Assembly: GCA_963711005.1 (NCBI GenBank)
Contig: CAVQCJ010000004.1
Coordinates: 62,001-126,000, forward strand
Length of the DNA stretch: 64,000 nt
Origin: CAVQCJ01 sp963711005
GTDB taxonomy: Bacteria; Actinomycetota; Actinomycetes; Prado026
Reading direction: 5' to 3'
The translations under genes and the position numbers were made by a program. How positions within the stretch are numbered: position 1 is the first letter of the stretch; the number at the start of each line of letters is the position of its first letter. Positions 1-9,555 of the stretch are shown piece after piece. Below the pieces are notes generated by a model. That model was not told the origin of the DNA and made no database searches. It saw nothing but the letters and a program-made list of their open reading frames with translations.

Positions 1-39
1 GGCGACTCGAACCATCTCTCACAACCCCTGGGGGGGCCA

Positions 40-144
40 ATGAAGGACAAGCTCACAAGGGAGGTCGTCGTCCGCGCCACTGGCGTGGCGGTGACCCTCG
101 CCGCGCTGGCATCGATCGTCGGTGCCGGCGTCAAGTGGTACTGA
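40..144 (+). CDS. 34-residue predicted single-pass membrane peptide
   Basis: Short reading frame (ATG at 40, TGA at 142-144) encoding 34 residues. It begins MKDKLTREVVVRATGVAV, with a charged N-terminus followed by about 20 small or hydrophobic residues and a K-W-Y tail, as expected for a tiny one-pass membrane peptide. A G-rich stretch lies just ahead of the ATG and could serve as ribosome binding site. No family is recognised. The next gene starts 45 bases downstream on the same strand. It could also be a chance open frame; codon use (mostly G or C in third positions) favours a real gene. Confidence 0.4.
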   Translation: MKDKLTREVVVRATGVAVTLAALASIVGAGVKWY

Positions 145-188
145 CGCGTGGACACGCGGCTGGGGAGCGTTCGAGCACCCGGGCTTAA

Positions 189-2291
189 GTGGACATGATC
201 CACCGACCGACGGGGGCTGCCGGTAGACCGGCAGCCCCCGTCGTATCCCGGCCGCTGGCGGCCTTCGTCCTGGGCGTCAGCGCCGTCGGCATGCTCGCCG
301 CCGGTTCGGTCTGGCTGCACCAGCCGCCGTGGTCCGGGTGGAACGGGGCCTGGATAGTCCTGACCCTGCTCGCGATCTCGCTCGTCCTCGGCGAGCTGCG
401 CCCGATCCCGATCTCCCGTGGCGACGACAGCACCGACCAGATCACCATCTCGACGACCGCCGCGGTGATGCTGGTGATCGTCGGACCGATCGGGTTCGCG
501 CTCTTCGTCCAGTGCGCCGCGGTGCTGTTCGACGACCTGAGGGCGCGCCGCAACCCGCTCAAGCTCGTGTTCAACCTGAGCCAGTACATCCTGACGCTGG
601 TCGCCGCGAGGGCCGTGTTCTCGATGCTCGCGCCGCACGAGCCGTTCCTGAACAGCTACGACCACTTCAACATCTCCGAGCTGGGTGCCGCTCTCGCCGC
701 CGGAGCCACCTTCTTCGTGGTGAACCTGCTGCTCATCTCGACCGTGGTCGCGATCGCGACGCGTCAGGGCCTGGCCGACATCCTGCGTGACGACATCCGC
801 TTCCAGGCCACGACGTCCGGCGTGCTGGTCGCGCTCGCCCCCGTGGGCGTCGTGGCGGTGCAGACGTCCCCGCTGCTCCTGCCGCTGCTGGCCCTGCCGC
901 TGCTGGCGGTCCACCACAGCGCCCGGCTGGCCATCAAGCACGAGCGCGAGTCGCTGCACGACCCGTTGAGCGGGCTGGCGAACCGCCTGCTCTTCCGGGA
1001 CCGCGCCGAGCGCGCCCTGAGCGAGTCGCTGCGCAACGGCTCGACGGTGGCGGTCATGATCATCGACCTGGACCACTTCAAGGAGATCAACGACACCCTC
1101 GGCCACCAGGTGGGCGACGAGCTGCTCATCGAGGTGGCCCGGCGGCTGGAGCGCAGCCTGCCAGACCACGCCACGGTGGCCCGGCTCGGCGGTGACGAGT
1201 TCGCGGTGCTCATCGCCGACGTCGAGTCGCGGGCGCGGGCCGAGGAGATGGCGACCGTCATGCTCACGGCGCTGACGGCCGGCTTCCTCGTCGGGGAGAT
1301 CCGCCTCAGCATCCAGGCGAGCGCGGGGATCGCGCTGGCCCCGGCGCACGGCAACGACGTGTACACGGTGATGAAGCGGGCCGACATCGCGATGTACGAC
1401 GCGAAGCGCGAACGCGCCCGCGTGCGCACGTACCAGCCCGAGACCGACACGCACACGCCGCGCCGGCTCGAGCTGCTCAGCGACCTGCGTACGGCTGCCG
1501 AGCGACACGAGCTCTTCCTCGTCTACCAGCCCAAGCTGGACCTGCGTGCCGGCGTGGTGACCGGGGTCGAGGCGCTGGTGCGATGGTCGCACCCGAGCCG
1601 CGGGCTGATCTTCCCGGACGAGTTCGTCTCCCTCGCCGAGAACACCGGGATGATCGGTCTGATCACCCGGTTCGTCCTGGACAACGCGCTCGACCAGGTC
1701 CAGGCCTGGACCGCCGCCGGGGTCGCCCTGGACGTCTCGGTGAACATCTCGGTCCGGGACCTGATCGACACGTCGCTGCCCGAGCTCGTCGCGGGCTCGC
1801 TCGCGCGCTCCGGAGTGCACCCAGGTCGCCTCACCCTCGAGGTGACCGAGAGCGGGGTCATGACCGACCCGCGCCGCGCGATCGAGGTGCTCGAGAGCCT
1901 GCGGTCCCTGGGTGTCCGGCTCGCCGTCGACGACTTCGGCACCGGCCACGCGTCGTTGACGTACCTGAAGCGCCTGGCCATCGACGAGCTCAAGATCGAC
2001 AAGTCCTTCATCACCAACTACTCGCTGGACCAGAACGACAGCATCATCGTGCGTTCGACCGTCGACCTGGCGCACAACCTGGGGCTGTGGGTGGTCGCGG
2101 AAGGAGTCGAGGACCAGGAGACGCTCGACGACCTGCGCCGGATCGGGTGCGACACCGCGCAGGGCTACCACCTGAGCCGTCCGATGACCGCCCGCGAGCT
2201 CGAGCGCTGGTTCACGTCGCGCGCGTCCGGTGCGGTGTACCGCGGCGAGCCGGTGCACCTGGCCCCGTACCTCGCGTACGAGAGCGCGTAG
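189..2291 (+). CDS. Membrane-anchored GGDEF-EAL cyclic-di-GMP enzyme
   Basis: Protein of 700 residues from a GTG start; an in-frame ATG lies two codons in. Residues about 20-255 form a block of hydrophobic segments, a membrane sensory region. A GGDEF domain follows with an intact GGDEF motif at about residue 334, then an EAL domain with EALVRW at about 461 and the downstream DDFGTGHASL, IDKSFI and EGVED motifs. Family knowledge: GGDEF makes c-di-GMP from two GTP and EAL cleaves it to pGpG. Both catalytic signatures look intact here, so the protein may be bifunctional. The signal sensed by the membrane part is unknown. A second protein of the same architecture is encoded at 18708-21077. Confidence 0.9.
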   Translation: MDMIHRPTGAAGRPAAPVVSRPLAAFVLGVSAVGMLAAGSVWLHQPPWSGWNGAWIVLTLLAISLVLGELRPIPISRGDDSTDQITISTTAAVMLVIVGPIGFALFVQCAAVLFDDLRARRNPLKLVFNLSQYILTLVAARAVFSMLAPHEPFLNSYDHFNISELGAALAAGATFFVVNLLLISTVVAIATRQGLADILRDDIRFQATTSGVLVALAPVGVVAVQTSPLLLPLLALPLLAVHHSARLAIKHERESLHDPLSGLANRLLFRDRAERALSESLRNGSTVAVMIIDLDHFKEINDTLGHQVGDELLIEVARRLERSLPDHATVARLGGDEFAVLIADVESRARAEEMATVMLTALTAGFLVGEIRLSIQASAGIALAPAHGNDVYTVMKRADIAMYDAKRERARVRTYQPETDTHTPRRLELLSDLRTAAERHELFLVYQPKLDLRAGVVTGVEALVRWSHPSRGLIFPDEFVSLAENTGMIGLITRFVLDNALDQVQAWTAAGVALDVSVNISVRDLIDTSLPELVAGSLARSGVHPGRLTLEVTESGVMTDPRRAIEVLESLRSLGVRLAVDDFGTGHASLTYLKRLAIDELKIDKSFITNYSLDQNDSIIVRSTVDLAHNLGLWVVAEGVEDQETLDDLRRIGCDTAQGYHLSRPMTARELERWFTSRASGAVYRGEPVHLAPYLAYESA

Positions 2292-2301
2292 GGGCGCGGC
2301 G

Positions 2302-2883
2302 ATGCTGGTCCTGGTCGCGTCCATGGTCGCGGTGCTCAGTGCCGCCCTGTTCGGCGGGCGGCTGTCGGGTCTGTTCCAGGTCCGGTTGCGAGCGAGCTGG
2401 CTGCCGCTGGCGGCCCTGGCGCTGCAGATCGTCATCCTCCAGGTCGTGCAGGGCGGTCCCCGGCCGCTGCTGATCGGGATCCACATCGCGACCTACGCGA
2501 TGGCGGCGGCGTTCATCTGGCTGAACCGCTCGGTGCCGGGACTGCTGCTGGTCGCGGCGGGGGCCGTGTGCAACGGCGCGACGATCGCGTTGAACGACGG
2601 GACGCTGCCGGCCAGCGCGTCCGCGCTCGCGGCGGCGCACATCCACAAGGACCCGACGGTGTTCCTCAACTCGGGCACTGTCGCGCACCCCGTCCTCGGG
2701 TTCCTGGGCGACGTCTTCGCCTGGCCGGCGCCGCTGCCGCTCGCCAACGTGTTCAGCGTCGGCGACCTGCTGGTAGTCCTCGGGGCGGGGTACGGCGCGC
2801 ACCGCGTCAGCGGGTCGCGGCTCGCCCGGCGCCTCGCGCCGCAGCAGTCGGACGGGACAAAGGTGGCGGAGCTGACGGCTTAG
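2302..2883 (+). CDS. DUF5317-type multipass membrane protein
   Basis: ATG lies 10 bases after the upstream stop codon, so the gene is probably cotranscribed with the GGDEF-EAL gene. The 193-residue product has about five hydrophobic segments. It contains a short conserved stretch between the central segments around NDGTLPASASAL and HIHKD, which fits my memory of the DUF5317 family. That family has no established function. The gene converges on the LamG-like gene with a gap of only 22 bases and no obvious terminator. Confidence 0.6.
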   Translation: MLVLVASMVAVLSAALFGGRLSGLFQVRLRASWLPLAALALQIVILQVVQGGPRPLLIGIHIATYAMAAAFIWLNRSVPGLLLVAAGAVCNGATIALNDGTLPASASALAAAHIHKDPTVFLNSGTVAHPVLGFLGDVFAWPAPLPLANVFSVGDLLVVLGAGYGAHRVSGSRLARRLAPQQSDGTKVAELTA

Positions 2884-2905
2884 GTCCGCCGCCAAGGCCG
2901 GCCGG

Positions 2906-3622
2906 TCAGCTGGTCTCGATGGTCACGAAGTCGATGTCGCCCGCGAAGTAGTCGCAGGTGATCGTGATGTTGTCGCAGTTCAGCTTCCCGCCGATCGTCA
3001 ACGGCACGGTGTTGCTGATCATCCCGGTCGCATTAACTGTCTGCCCGATCACGACTCCGTCGACGGTCAGCGTTACCGCGGTGGCGGTCCGCTCGCAACG
3101 GACCGTGTGCCATTGCCCGTCATTCGTCGTGTAAGGCGACTTGAACGAGGCTTTGCCGCCCTTCCCGGTGAAGAAGCAGTTGACGTGGCCGCCTGGCTGC
3201 TCAAGCTTGAAGTACCCGCCGGCAACGTGCGCCTGACCCTTCTGGATGATGTTGCCGAACTTGAACGTGCTTCGGTAGCGGATGGTGACGGCGTAGTCGC
3301 GCAAGCCCGGGTTCAGCAGGGCGTTGTCCACCTGCACGAGGCGCTCGGGCTTGGCCGGTGGCGCCGTCGGGCTCACCTTGGACCACTCGTATCCCGTGGC
3401 TCCGTTCACGGTCACACCGGTGAGCACCGCGGGGCCGACGACCCCGTTGATGAGATAGGGACCTGAGTCGACCATGACAGTCGAGCCGGCGGGCTCGTCC
3501 ATGTCCCAGTGGGCCTGGACGATCGCCGCGGACGCGCCGGCAGAACCGGGTGCCAGACAGGTCGTGGTTGCTGCCAGCCCAACGGCGATGACCGACAAGC
3601 CAAGTGCTCGCTTACGCTTCAT
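2906..3622 (-). CDS. Secreted LamG/concanavalin-like protein
   Basis: Start chosen at the ATG at 3622 because a strong GAGGGGGG ribosome binding site precedes it and because the protein then begins with a classic Sec signal peptide (MKRKRALGLSVIAVGLAATT, with an Ala-rich cleavage region near residue 33). The mature part of about 205 residues reads as a LamG-like jelly-roll: alternating beta-strand patterns, a central DGQWHTVRCERT stretch and an LTVDG strand typical of the fold. Several cysteines near the C-terminus could form disulfides. The domain usually binds sugars or other ligands. Third-position base use is less GC-biased than in its neighbours, a possible sign of transfer. It is divergent from the GH25 gene. 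Confidence 0.65.
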   Translation of the reverse strand: MKRKRALGLSVIAVGLAATTTCLAPGSAGASAAIVQAHWDMDEPAGSTVMVDSGPYLINGVVGPAVLTGVTVNGATGYEWSKVSPTAPPAKPERLVQVDNALLNPGLRDYAVTIRYRSTFKFGNIIQKGQAHVAGGYFKLEQPGGHVNCFFTGKGGKASFKSPYTTNDGQWHTVRCERTATAVTLTVDGVVIGQTVNATGMISNTVPLTIGGKLNCDNITITCDYFAGDIDFVTIETS

Positions 3623-3863
3623 GCCAACCCCCCTCAGAGTTTGGCGCAACATACTGCGCCGGCGACGCCGCCATGAGCGCTTCCCGCAATCAGGCCGACA
3701 GCTGTCACAGGCGGCGGGTGGGGTGACCCCGGAGCTGATCGCGGCCCGCCAGACCAGCCGCTGTACCGCCAAGCAGCGCCCGAGCAGGCTCCCGAGCTGG
3801 TCAGCGGCTGAACTCGTCGACGTTGGGGCTCAACGCCACCCGCGGTCCGTCCGACACCTAGGA

Positions 3864-5492
3864 ATGCCCTCGAACCGCTCCCGTCCCCTCGACGGCGCCG
3901 CCACCGCCCTGGCGGTCGCGGTGCTGACCGTGGTCAGCGCGCTGGTCGCCTCGCCCGCGTACGCGACATCGACCGGCGGCCTGCCGCAGCCGCCGACGCA
4001 GCAGACCGGGCAGCAGCAGACCACGGGCATGCTGCCGGTCGGATCGCCCGACGCCGGTGCCCCGGCCACGCCGAGCGTGTCGCGCGCGGCGGCGGCCGCG
4101 GCGACGAGCTACACCCTGGGCACGGACGTCTCCTCCTACCAGCACCCGGGTGCCAAGCCCATCGACTGGCACGCCGTGGCCGCGTCCGGGCAGTCGTTCA
4201 CCGTGATCAAGGCCACCGAGTCGACGACGTACACGAACCCGTACGCGGTGACGGACCTGGTCGGAGCGCGGGCGGCCGGCCTCGTCGTGGGGCTGTACCA
4301 CTACGCGAACCCGGCCGTGTCGGCGACCGCTCAGGCCGACTCCTTCGCCCGCCAGGTGAACGGCATCGGCGGGACGATGCTGCCGCCCGTGCTGGACCTC
4401 GAGGCGACGGGTGGCTTGAGCCCGACCGCGCTGATCAGCTGGACCAGCGCGTTCCTCACGCGGGTGCAGCGGGACACCGGGCGCATCCCGATGATCTACT
4501 CGGGCCCGTACTTCTGGAGCACGGCCATGGCCGGGTCGAAGGCCTTCGCGCGCTACCCGCTGTGGGAGGCGCACTACACGACGGCGGCCGAGCCGAGCGC
4601 GGTGGGTGGCTGGCCGAGGTGGACGCTGTGGCAGTACAGCAACGGCACGTTCGGGTCCCCGGCCGCGGTGCCGGGCATCCCGGCCCGGGTGGACCGGGAC
4701 CGCTTCGGTAGGACCAAGGCCCAGCTCGCAGCTCTCGCGTCGACCTCGCGCCCGGGGATCGTGGCACCCTTCACCGGGACCGCGACCGCCGCGCAGTTCC
4801 CGGACGGGACGTTCGTGCGGGTGACCGGCGACACGTACGTGTACGAGATCGCGGGGCTGGCCCCGCTGTTCGTCACCAGCTGGTCGCGTGTCGGCGGACC
4901 CCATCAGGTGCGGCAGATCTCCGCGGCCTCGTTCTACACGCTGCGCAGCTCGCCGTTGGAAGGGACCTTCCTCGTCGACCTGGCCGACCGGCACGCGTAC
5001 CGCGTGGCCGGCGGCGCCCCGGTCGTCGTGGCCAGCTGGACACCGTACGGAGGGGTCCAGCACTACGTCGGCATCGACGACTCGGACATCGTCCACGCCG
5101 GTGCGGCCGGCCCGTACAGCCACCTCTCGACGACCGTGCGCGACGGGACGTTCGTGCGGACGGTCGAGACCGGTCAGGTCTACGAGGTGGCCGGGGGCGC
5201 TCCGGTGTTCGTCAGCACGTGGTCCACCTTCGGCGGGAGCCAGCCGTACGTGCTGGTCAACCAGGCCGCGGTCGACCAGGCCGGGTCCGGGGGGATCTGG
5301 GACCACATGAGCTTCGTGCCCGCCGACGGGACCGCGCTGAGCGACGGCAGCACGGGTCTGTTCTACCTGGTGACTGGCGGACATCCGGCCCTGACGGACG
5401 TGGCCACGATCGGCAGCACGCCGTTCACTCTCGTCGGCGACTCCGCGATCGTGAACGCCGGTGGCACCGGCGTCTGGGCGCACCTGCGCTAG
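3864..5492 (+). CDS. Secreted GH25 muramidase with C-terminal repeat domain
   Basis: Starts at the ATG at 3864, giving a 542-residue protein with a signal peptide in the first 36 or so residues (MPSNRSRPLDG, then a hydrophobic run ending in ASPAYA). A Pro/Gln/Thr-rich linker leads into a glycoside hydrolase family 25 domain at about residues 78-290: LGTDVSSYQ, FTVIKATEST, GLYHYANP and the catalytic LDLEATGG (D178 and E180). GH25 enzymes cleave the MurNAc-GlcNAc bond of peptidoglycan. From about residue 301 to the end there are three to four repeats of roughly 54-60 residues with a DGTFVR...VYEVAGGAPVFVSTW pattern; their function is unknown to me, possibly wall binding. The ribosome binding site (TAGGA) is very close to the ATG, so the start is moderately sure. 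Confidence 0.85.
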   Translation: MPSNRSRPLDGAATALAVAVLTVVSALVASPAYATSTGGLPQPPTQQTGQQQTTGMLPVGSPDAGAPATPSVSRAAAAAATSYTLGTDVSSYQHPGAKPIDWHAVAASGQSFTVIKATESTTYTNPYAVTDLVGARAAGLVVGLYHYANPAVSATAQADSFARQVNGIGGTMLPPVLDLEATGGLSPTALISWTSAFLTRVQRDTGRIPMIYSGPYFWSTAMAGSKAFARYPLWEAHYTTAAEPSAVGGWPRWTLWQYSNGTFGSPAAVPGIPARVDRDRFGRTKAQLAALASTSRPGIVAPFTGTATAAQFPDGTFVRVTGDTYVYEIAGLAPLFVTSWSRVGGPHQVRQISAASFYTLRSSPLEGTFLVDLADRHAYRVAGGAPVVVASWTPYGGVQHYVGIDDSDIVHAGAAGPYSHLSTTVRDGTFVRTVETGQVYEVAGGAPVFVSTWSTFGGSQPYVLVNQAAVDQAGSGGIWDHMSFVPADGTALSDGSTGLFYLVTGGHPALTDVATIGSTPFTLVGDSAIVNAGGTGVWAHLR

Positions 5493-5605
5493 CGCTGCGC
5501 CCGGGTCATCGTCCGGTCAACGTGGTGACTCCTTGACCCCGCGAGGCGTTCGGATCCGCACCGTCGGGAGGCCGTCCCCTTACCGTCGGGTTACCACCCG
5601 CGACA

Positions 5606-5611
5606 TACGTT
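5606..5611 (+). promoter_or_regulatory. Leaderless -10 element (TACGTT) for murT-gatD
   Basis: TACGTT fits the actinobacterial -10 pattern TANNNT and ends six bases before the GTG start of murT at 5618, so transcription would start at or next to the start codon. There is no convincing Shine-Dalgarno sequence before the GTG, in agreement with a leaderless message. No strong -35 is seen. Confidence 0.45.
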
Positions 5612-5617
5612 GCGAGG

Positions 5618-7027
5618 GTGTCTGACGGACGGGCGTTCCACTCGGCTCCGACGCTGAGCGTGCGCGCGGCCCGAGCCGCAGCCCGAGCAAGCCGGATGCT
5701 GGGGACCGGATCGGGCCAGGCCCTGCCGGGCATGGTCCTGAACCGGCTCGAGCCAGGGGCGATGGCCCGGCTGGCGGCCGCGCTCCCGGGCGGCGTCGTG
5801 CTGGTCACGGGCACCAACGGGAAGACCACGACGACCCGGCAGATCGTCAGCGGCCTCAGCGCCGCCGGCGAGATCGTGGTGACCAACCGCAGCGGATCGA
5901 ACCTGCGGCAGGGCATCGCCGCCGCGCTCGCGGCCGGGACAGGTCGCAACCGCACCGGGACCGGCACCGGCCAGGCCACCGTAGGGGTGTTCGAGGTCGA
6001 CGAGGACACGCTGCCGTCCGTCGCCGCGGAGCTCGATCCCCGCCTCGTGGTGGTCCTCAACGTGTTCCGCGACCAGCTGGACCGGCACCCGGAGCTCGAG
6101 TCGGTGACCGGCCGGATCCTCGCCGGGGTGCGCGCCACTCAGGCCGACGTCCTGCTCAACGCCGACGACCCGCGCGTCGCCGACCTCGGACGGGACCTGG
6201 CCGCTCATCGCGTGCACTACTTCGGGATCGAGGAGAGCGCGGGTCTGGGCGGCGCGGGCGCGCCGGCCGAACGCGACCACGAGCACTGCCCGGTCTGCGG
6301 TCGCCTCCTGCGCTACACGAGCGTGCTGTTCGCCCAGCTCGGGCACTACGCCTGCCCGGCCGGCGACTTCGGGCGACCTTCCCCCGCCGTCCACGTGACG
6401 CTGACCGGCACCGCGACGGCGGACGGGCTGCCGTACGTCGTGCAGGTGGAGGGTCGACCGCAGGGCATGCTGACGAGGTCGCCGGGCACGTACAACGTCT
6501 ACAACGCGTTGGCTGCACTGGCCGCGTGCGTCGCCATGGGCGCCCACCCGGCGGTGGCCGGACCGGCCGTCTCCGCGTGCCCCCCGGCGTTCGGCCGGTC
6601 GGAGGAGCTGGACGTGGACGGCCGGCGGATCCGCCTCCTGCTGGTGAAGAACCCGACCGGCTGCACGGAAGTCATCCGGAGCCACCTCGTCGACCACGAC
6701 GCGGCTCCCGCGCTGATCGTGCTCAACGACGCGGCCGCCGACGGACGCGACGTGTCGTGGATCTGGGACGTTCCCCTGGAGACCCTGGCCGGACGGGCGG
6801 GCCCGGTGATCGCCTATGGCACGCGCGCCGCGGAGCTCCAGCTGCGGCTCTGGTACGCCGGGGTCCCGGCCCCGATCCCCCCGTCACGCGCGGGGGCGGT
6901 GCGCGAGCTGCTGTCCGCGGTGCCGCCCGGTGGGACCGGCTACGTGCTGGCCACCTACACCGCGATGCTGGAGGTACGCCGCGAGCTGGTGCACCGGGGC
7001 GCGGTCAGCTCGGCAGCGGCTGCGTGA
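5618..7027 (+). CDS. murT: Lipid II isoglutaminyl synthase, Mur-ligase-like subunit MurT
   Basis: The 469-residue protein has the Mur ligase central domain (ATP-binding GTNGKTTTTR at residues 65-74) and the C-terminal DUF1727 with LLVKNPTGCTEV and the LNDAAADGRDVSWIWD region that carries the catalytic Asp. MurT with GatD amidates the alpha-carboxyl of D-Glu in the lipid II stem peptide, at the inner membrane face, using glutamine. The zinc-ribbon insert has CPVC near residues 224-227 but only one Cys in the second half (YACPAGDFG near 246), so the usual fourth Cys is replaced. The next gene, gatD, overlaps the stop by four bases, and a third overlapping gene follows, a three-gene operon. Confidence 0.95.
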   Translation: MSDGRAFHSAPTLSVRAARAAARASRMLGTGSGQALPGMVLNRLEPGAMARLAAALPGGVVLVTGTNGKTTTTRQIVSGLSAAGEIVVTNRSGSNLRQGIAAALAAGTGRNRTGTGTGQATVGVFEVDEDTLPSVAAELDPRLVVVLNVFRDQLDRHPELESVTGRILAGVRATQADVLLNADDPRVADLGRDLAAHRVHYFGIEESAGLGGAGAPAERDHEHCPVCGRLLRYTSVLFAQLGHYACPAGDFGRPSPAVHVTLTGTATADGLPYVVQVEGRPQGMLTRSPGTYNVYNALAALAACVAMGAHPAVAGPAVSACPPAFGRSEELDVDGRRIRLLLVKNPTGCTEVIRSHLVDHDAAPALIVLNDAAADGRDVSWIWDVPLETLAGRAGPVIAYGTRAAELQLRLWYAGVPAPIPPSRAGAVRELLSAVPPGGTGYVLATYTAMLEVRRELVHRGAVSSAAAA

Positions 7028-7677
7028 GGCTACGGCTCGCGCACCTGTACCCCCGCGAGATGAACCTGTACGCGGACACGGGGAACGTCATCGTGGTCCG
7101 CCAGCGGCTCCGCTGGATGGGGCACGACTGCGACGTGCTCGCCGTCGAGACCGGCGAGCCGTTCGACTTCACCGGCGTGGACCTCGTGCTGGGCGGCGGT
7201 GGCGCCGACGTGAGCCAGCGGATCGTCAGCGCGGACCTGGCGCTGCGGGCGGACGCGGTCCACGCCGCCCTCCGCCAGGACGTGCCGATGCTGGTGGTGT
7301 GCGGCCTCTACCAGCTGTTCGGCACCAGCTTCACGACGCGCGACGGGGACGTGCTGCCGGGGATCGGCGTGTTCGATGCTGCCTGCGCCGCCGGCTCTGC
7401 GCGCGTCACCGGCGACATCGTCGTGTCGAGCCCCTTCGGACCGCTCTCCGGCTACGAGAACCACTCCGGGATGACCCGGCTCGGACCGCACCAGGACCCG
7501 CTCGGCCGGGTCGTGCGGGGTACCGGGAACAACTCCCAGCGTCGGACCGAAGGCGCCGTGACCGGCTCGGCGATCGGGACGTACCTGCACGGACCGGTGC
7601 TCGCGCGCAACCCGGCGCTGGCCGACCACCTGATCCGTCAAGCCATCAGCCGGCACGACAGGGCCGCGACGCTGTGA
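7024..7677 (+). CDS. gatD: Lipid II isoglutaminyl synthase, glutamine amidotransferase subunit GatD
   Basis: GTG start at 7024 overlaps the murT TGA (GTGA), which indicates translational coupling. The 217-residue product is a class I-like (CobB/CobQ-type) glutaminase: catalytic Cys93 in VVCGLYQLFG and His189 in TYLHGPVLARNP, almost the same numbering as reported for the staphylococcal enzyme (Cys94, His189). GatD releases ammonia from glutamine and passes it to MurT for amidation of lipid II. The N-terminus (RLRLAHLYPREMNLYADTGN) is typical of the family. Confidence 0.95.
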   Translation: MRLRLAHLYPREMNLYADTGNVIVVRQRLRWMGHDCDVLAVETGEPFDFTGVDLVLGGGGADVSQRIVSADLALRADAVHAALRQDVPMLVVCGLYQLFGTSFTTRDGDVLPGIGVFDAACAAGSARVTGDIVVSSPFGPLSGYENHSGMTRLGPHQDPLGRVVRGTGNNSQRRTEGAVTGSAIGTYLHGPVLARNPALADHLIRQAISRHDRAATL

Positions 7678-8516
7678 CCCGCACCGGCCGCAGGTGGCGG
7701 CTGCCCGATGTGCCGCCGCAGGTGGCGCGCCGCCGGCGGGTGCTGTTCGCCTCTGTGCTCGCGCTGGTCGGCACCGCCGTGGCGTGGCCGGTGGTCGACG
7801 CGTGGCAGGACGGCATCGGCCAGGCGGCGGTCCCGACGCCGGCGTCGGCGCCTGCGGGGCCTCCTCGGCTGGGCTGCAGTCTGCAGGTCGGGACCTCTGA
7901 GCTGTCGCTGCCGTCGACCCTGGCCATGACCTTGACCGATCTGGCCGGGCAGGACCAGGACAACGCGGCCCCGCTGGCCACGACCAGTCGGCAGGTCGCG
8001 GTCACCTGGCCCGCGCAGGCGGCCCGTGCGGACGCCATCGCCATGTCCTTGCGCGGGTACGTACCGGCCGCGCTCGCGTGCACGTCGTCGCTGCCCCAGG
8101 CCCGGCCGGAGGCGATGCAGCCGGACGGGCTGACCGGGCGGGCCAACGACCTGTGGACGGCGGTCAAGCGCATCTTCGGGCCACTGCCGGCCGGTGGCTT
8201 CATGCCCGGCGGGGTCACCACCGGGCACGTCCCCGGGTCGGCGCACTACGAGGGCCGGGCCATCGACTTCCTGTACCGGCCGATCACCGCCAAGAGCATC
8301 CGGCACGGCTGGGTGCTGGCGCAGTGGCTGGTCGCCCACGCGCAACCGCTGCAGATCGCGACGGTGATCTTCGACGCGCGGGTGTGGACGCCCGGCGGAT
8401 GGGACCAGCGAGGGTGGCGCCCGTACACCTACCCCGAGGGCAGCACCACCAACCCGACCCTGCTCCACTACGACCATGTCCACGTGGACGTGCAACGCGG
8501 GTCCCCGCCAGGCTGA
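7674..8516 (+). CDS. Membrane-anchored putative zinc peptidase (M15/ARB_07466-like)
   Basis: GTG at 7674 overlaps the gatD stop by four bases, so the gene belongs to the murT operon. The 280-residue protein has a basic N-terminus, one hydrophobic segment at about residues 22-42 that would place the rest outside the cell, and a C-terminal domain with PGSAHYEGRAIDF and HYDHVHVDVQ. The His...Asp and His-X-His arrangement is that of M15-type (VanY/DD-carboxypeptidase-like) metallopeptidases, and the shape fits the ARB_07466 C-terminal domain family. Context supports a wall role, cutting or trimming peptidoglycan peptides, but substrate and activity are inferred. Two Cys before the domain could form a disulfide. 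Confidence 0.65.
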   Translation: MTRTGRRWRLPDVPPQVARRRRVLFASVLALVGTAVAWPVVDAWQDGIGQAAVPTPASAPAGPPRLGCSLQVGTSELSLPSTLAMTLTDLAGQDQDNAAPLATTSRQVAVTWPAQAARADAIAMSLRGYVPAALACTSSLPQARPEAMQPDGLTGRANDLWTAVKRIFGPLPAGGFMPGGVTTGHVPGSAHYEGRAIDFLYRPITAKSIRHGWVLAQWLVAHAQPLQIATVIFDARVWTPGGWDQRGWRPYTYPEGSTTNPTLLHYDHVHVDVQRGSPPG

Positions 8517-8540
8517 CCGGGCACCGGCAGGGGAGTCGGC

Positions 8541-9554
<1,014 letters not shown>

Positions 9555-9555
9555 C

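Noticed and set aside
1..25. A possible tRNA T-arm on the minus strand (GGTTCGAGTC)
   Set aside because: The flanking bases cannot pair to make a 5-bp T-stem and no anticodon or acceptor arm is present.
3623..3863. Possible c-di-AMP (ydaO-type) riboswitch ahead of the muramidase gene
   Set aside because: The position would fit and short pieces resemble the consensus (a GTCAGC-like segment), but the conserved blocks do not line up and I could not build the stems.
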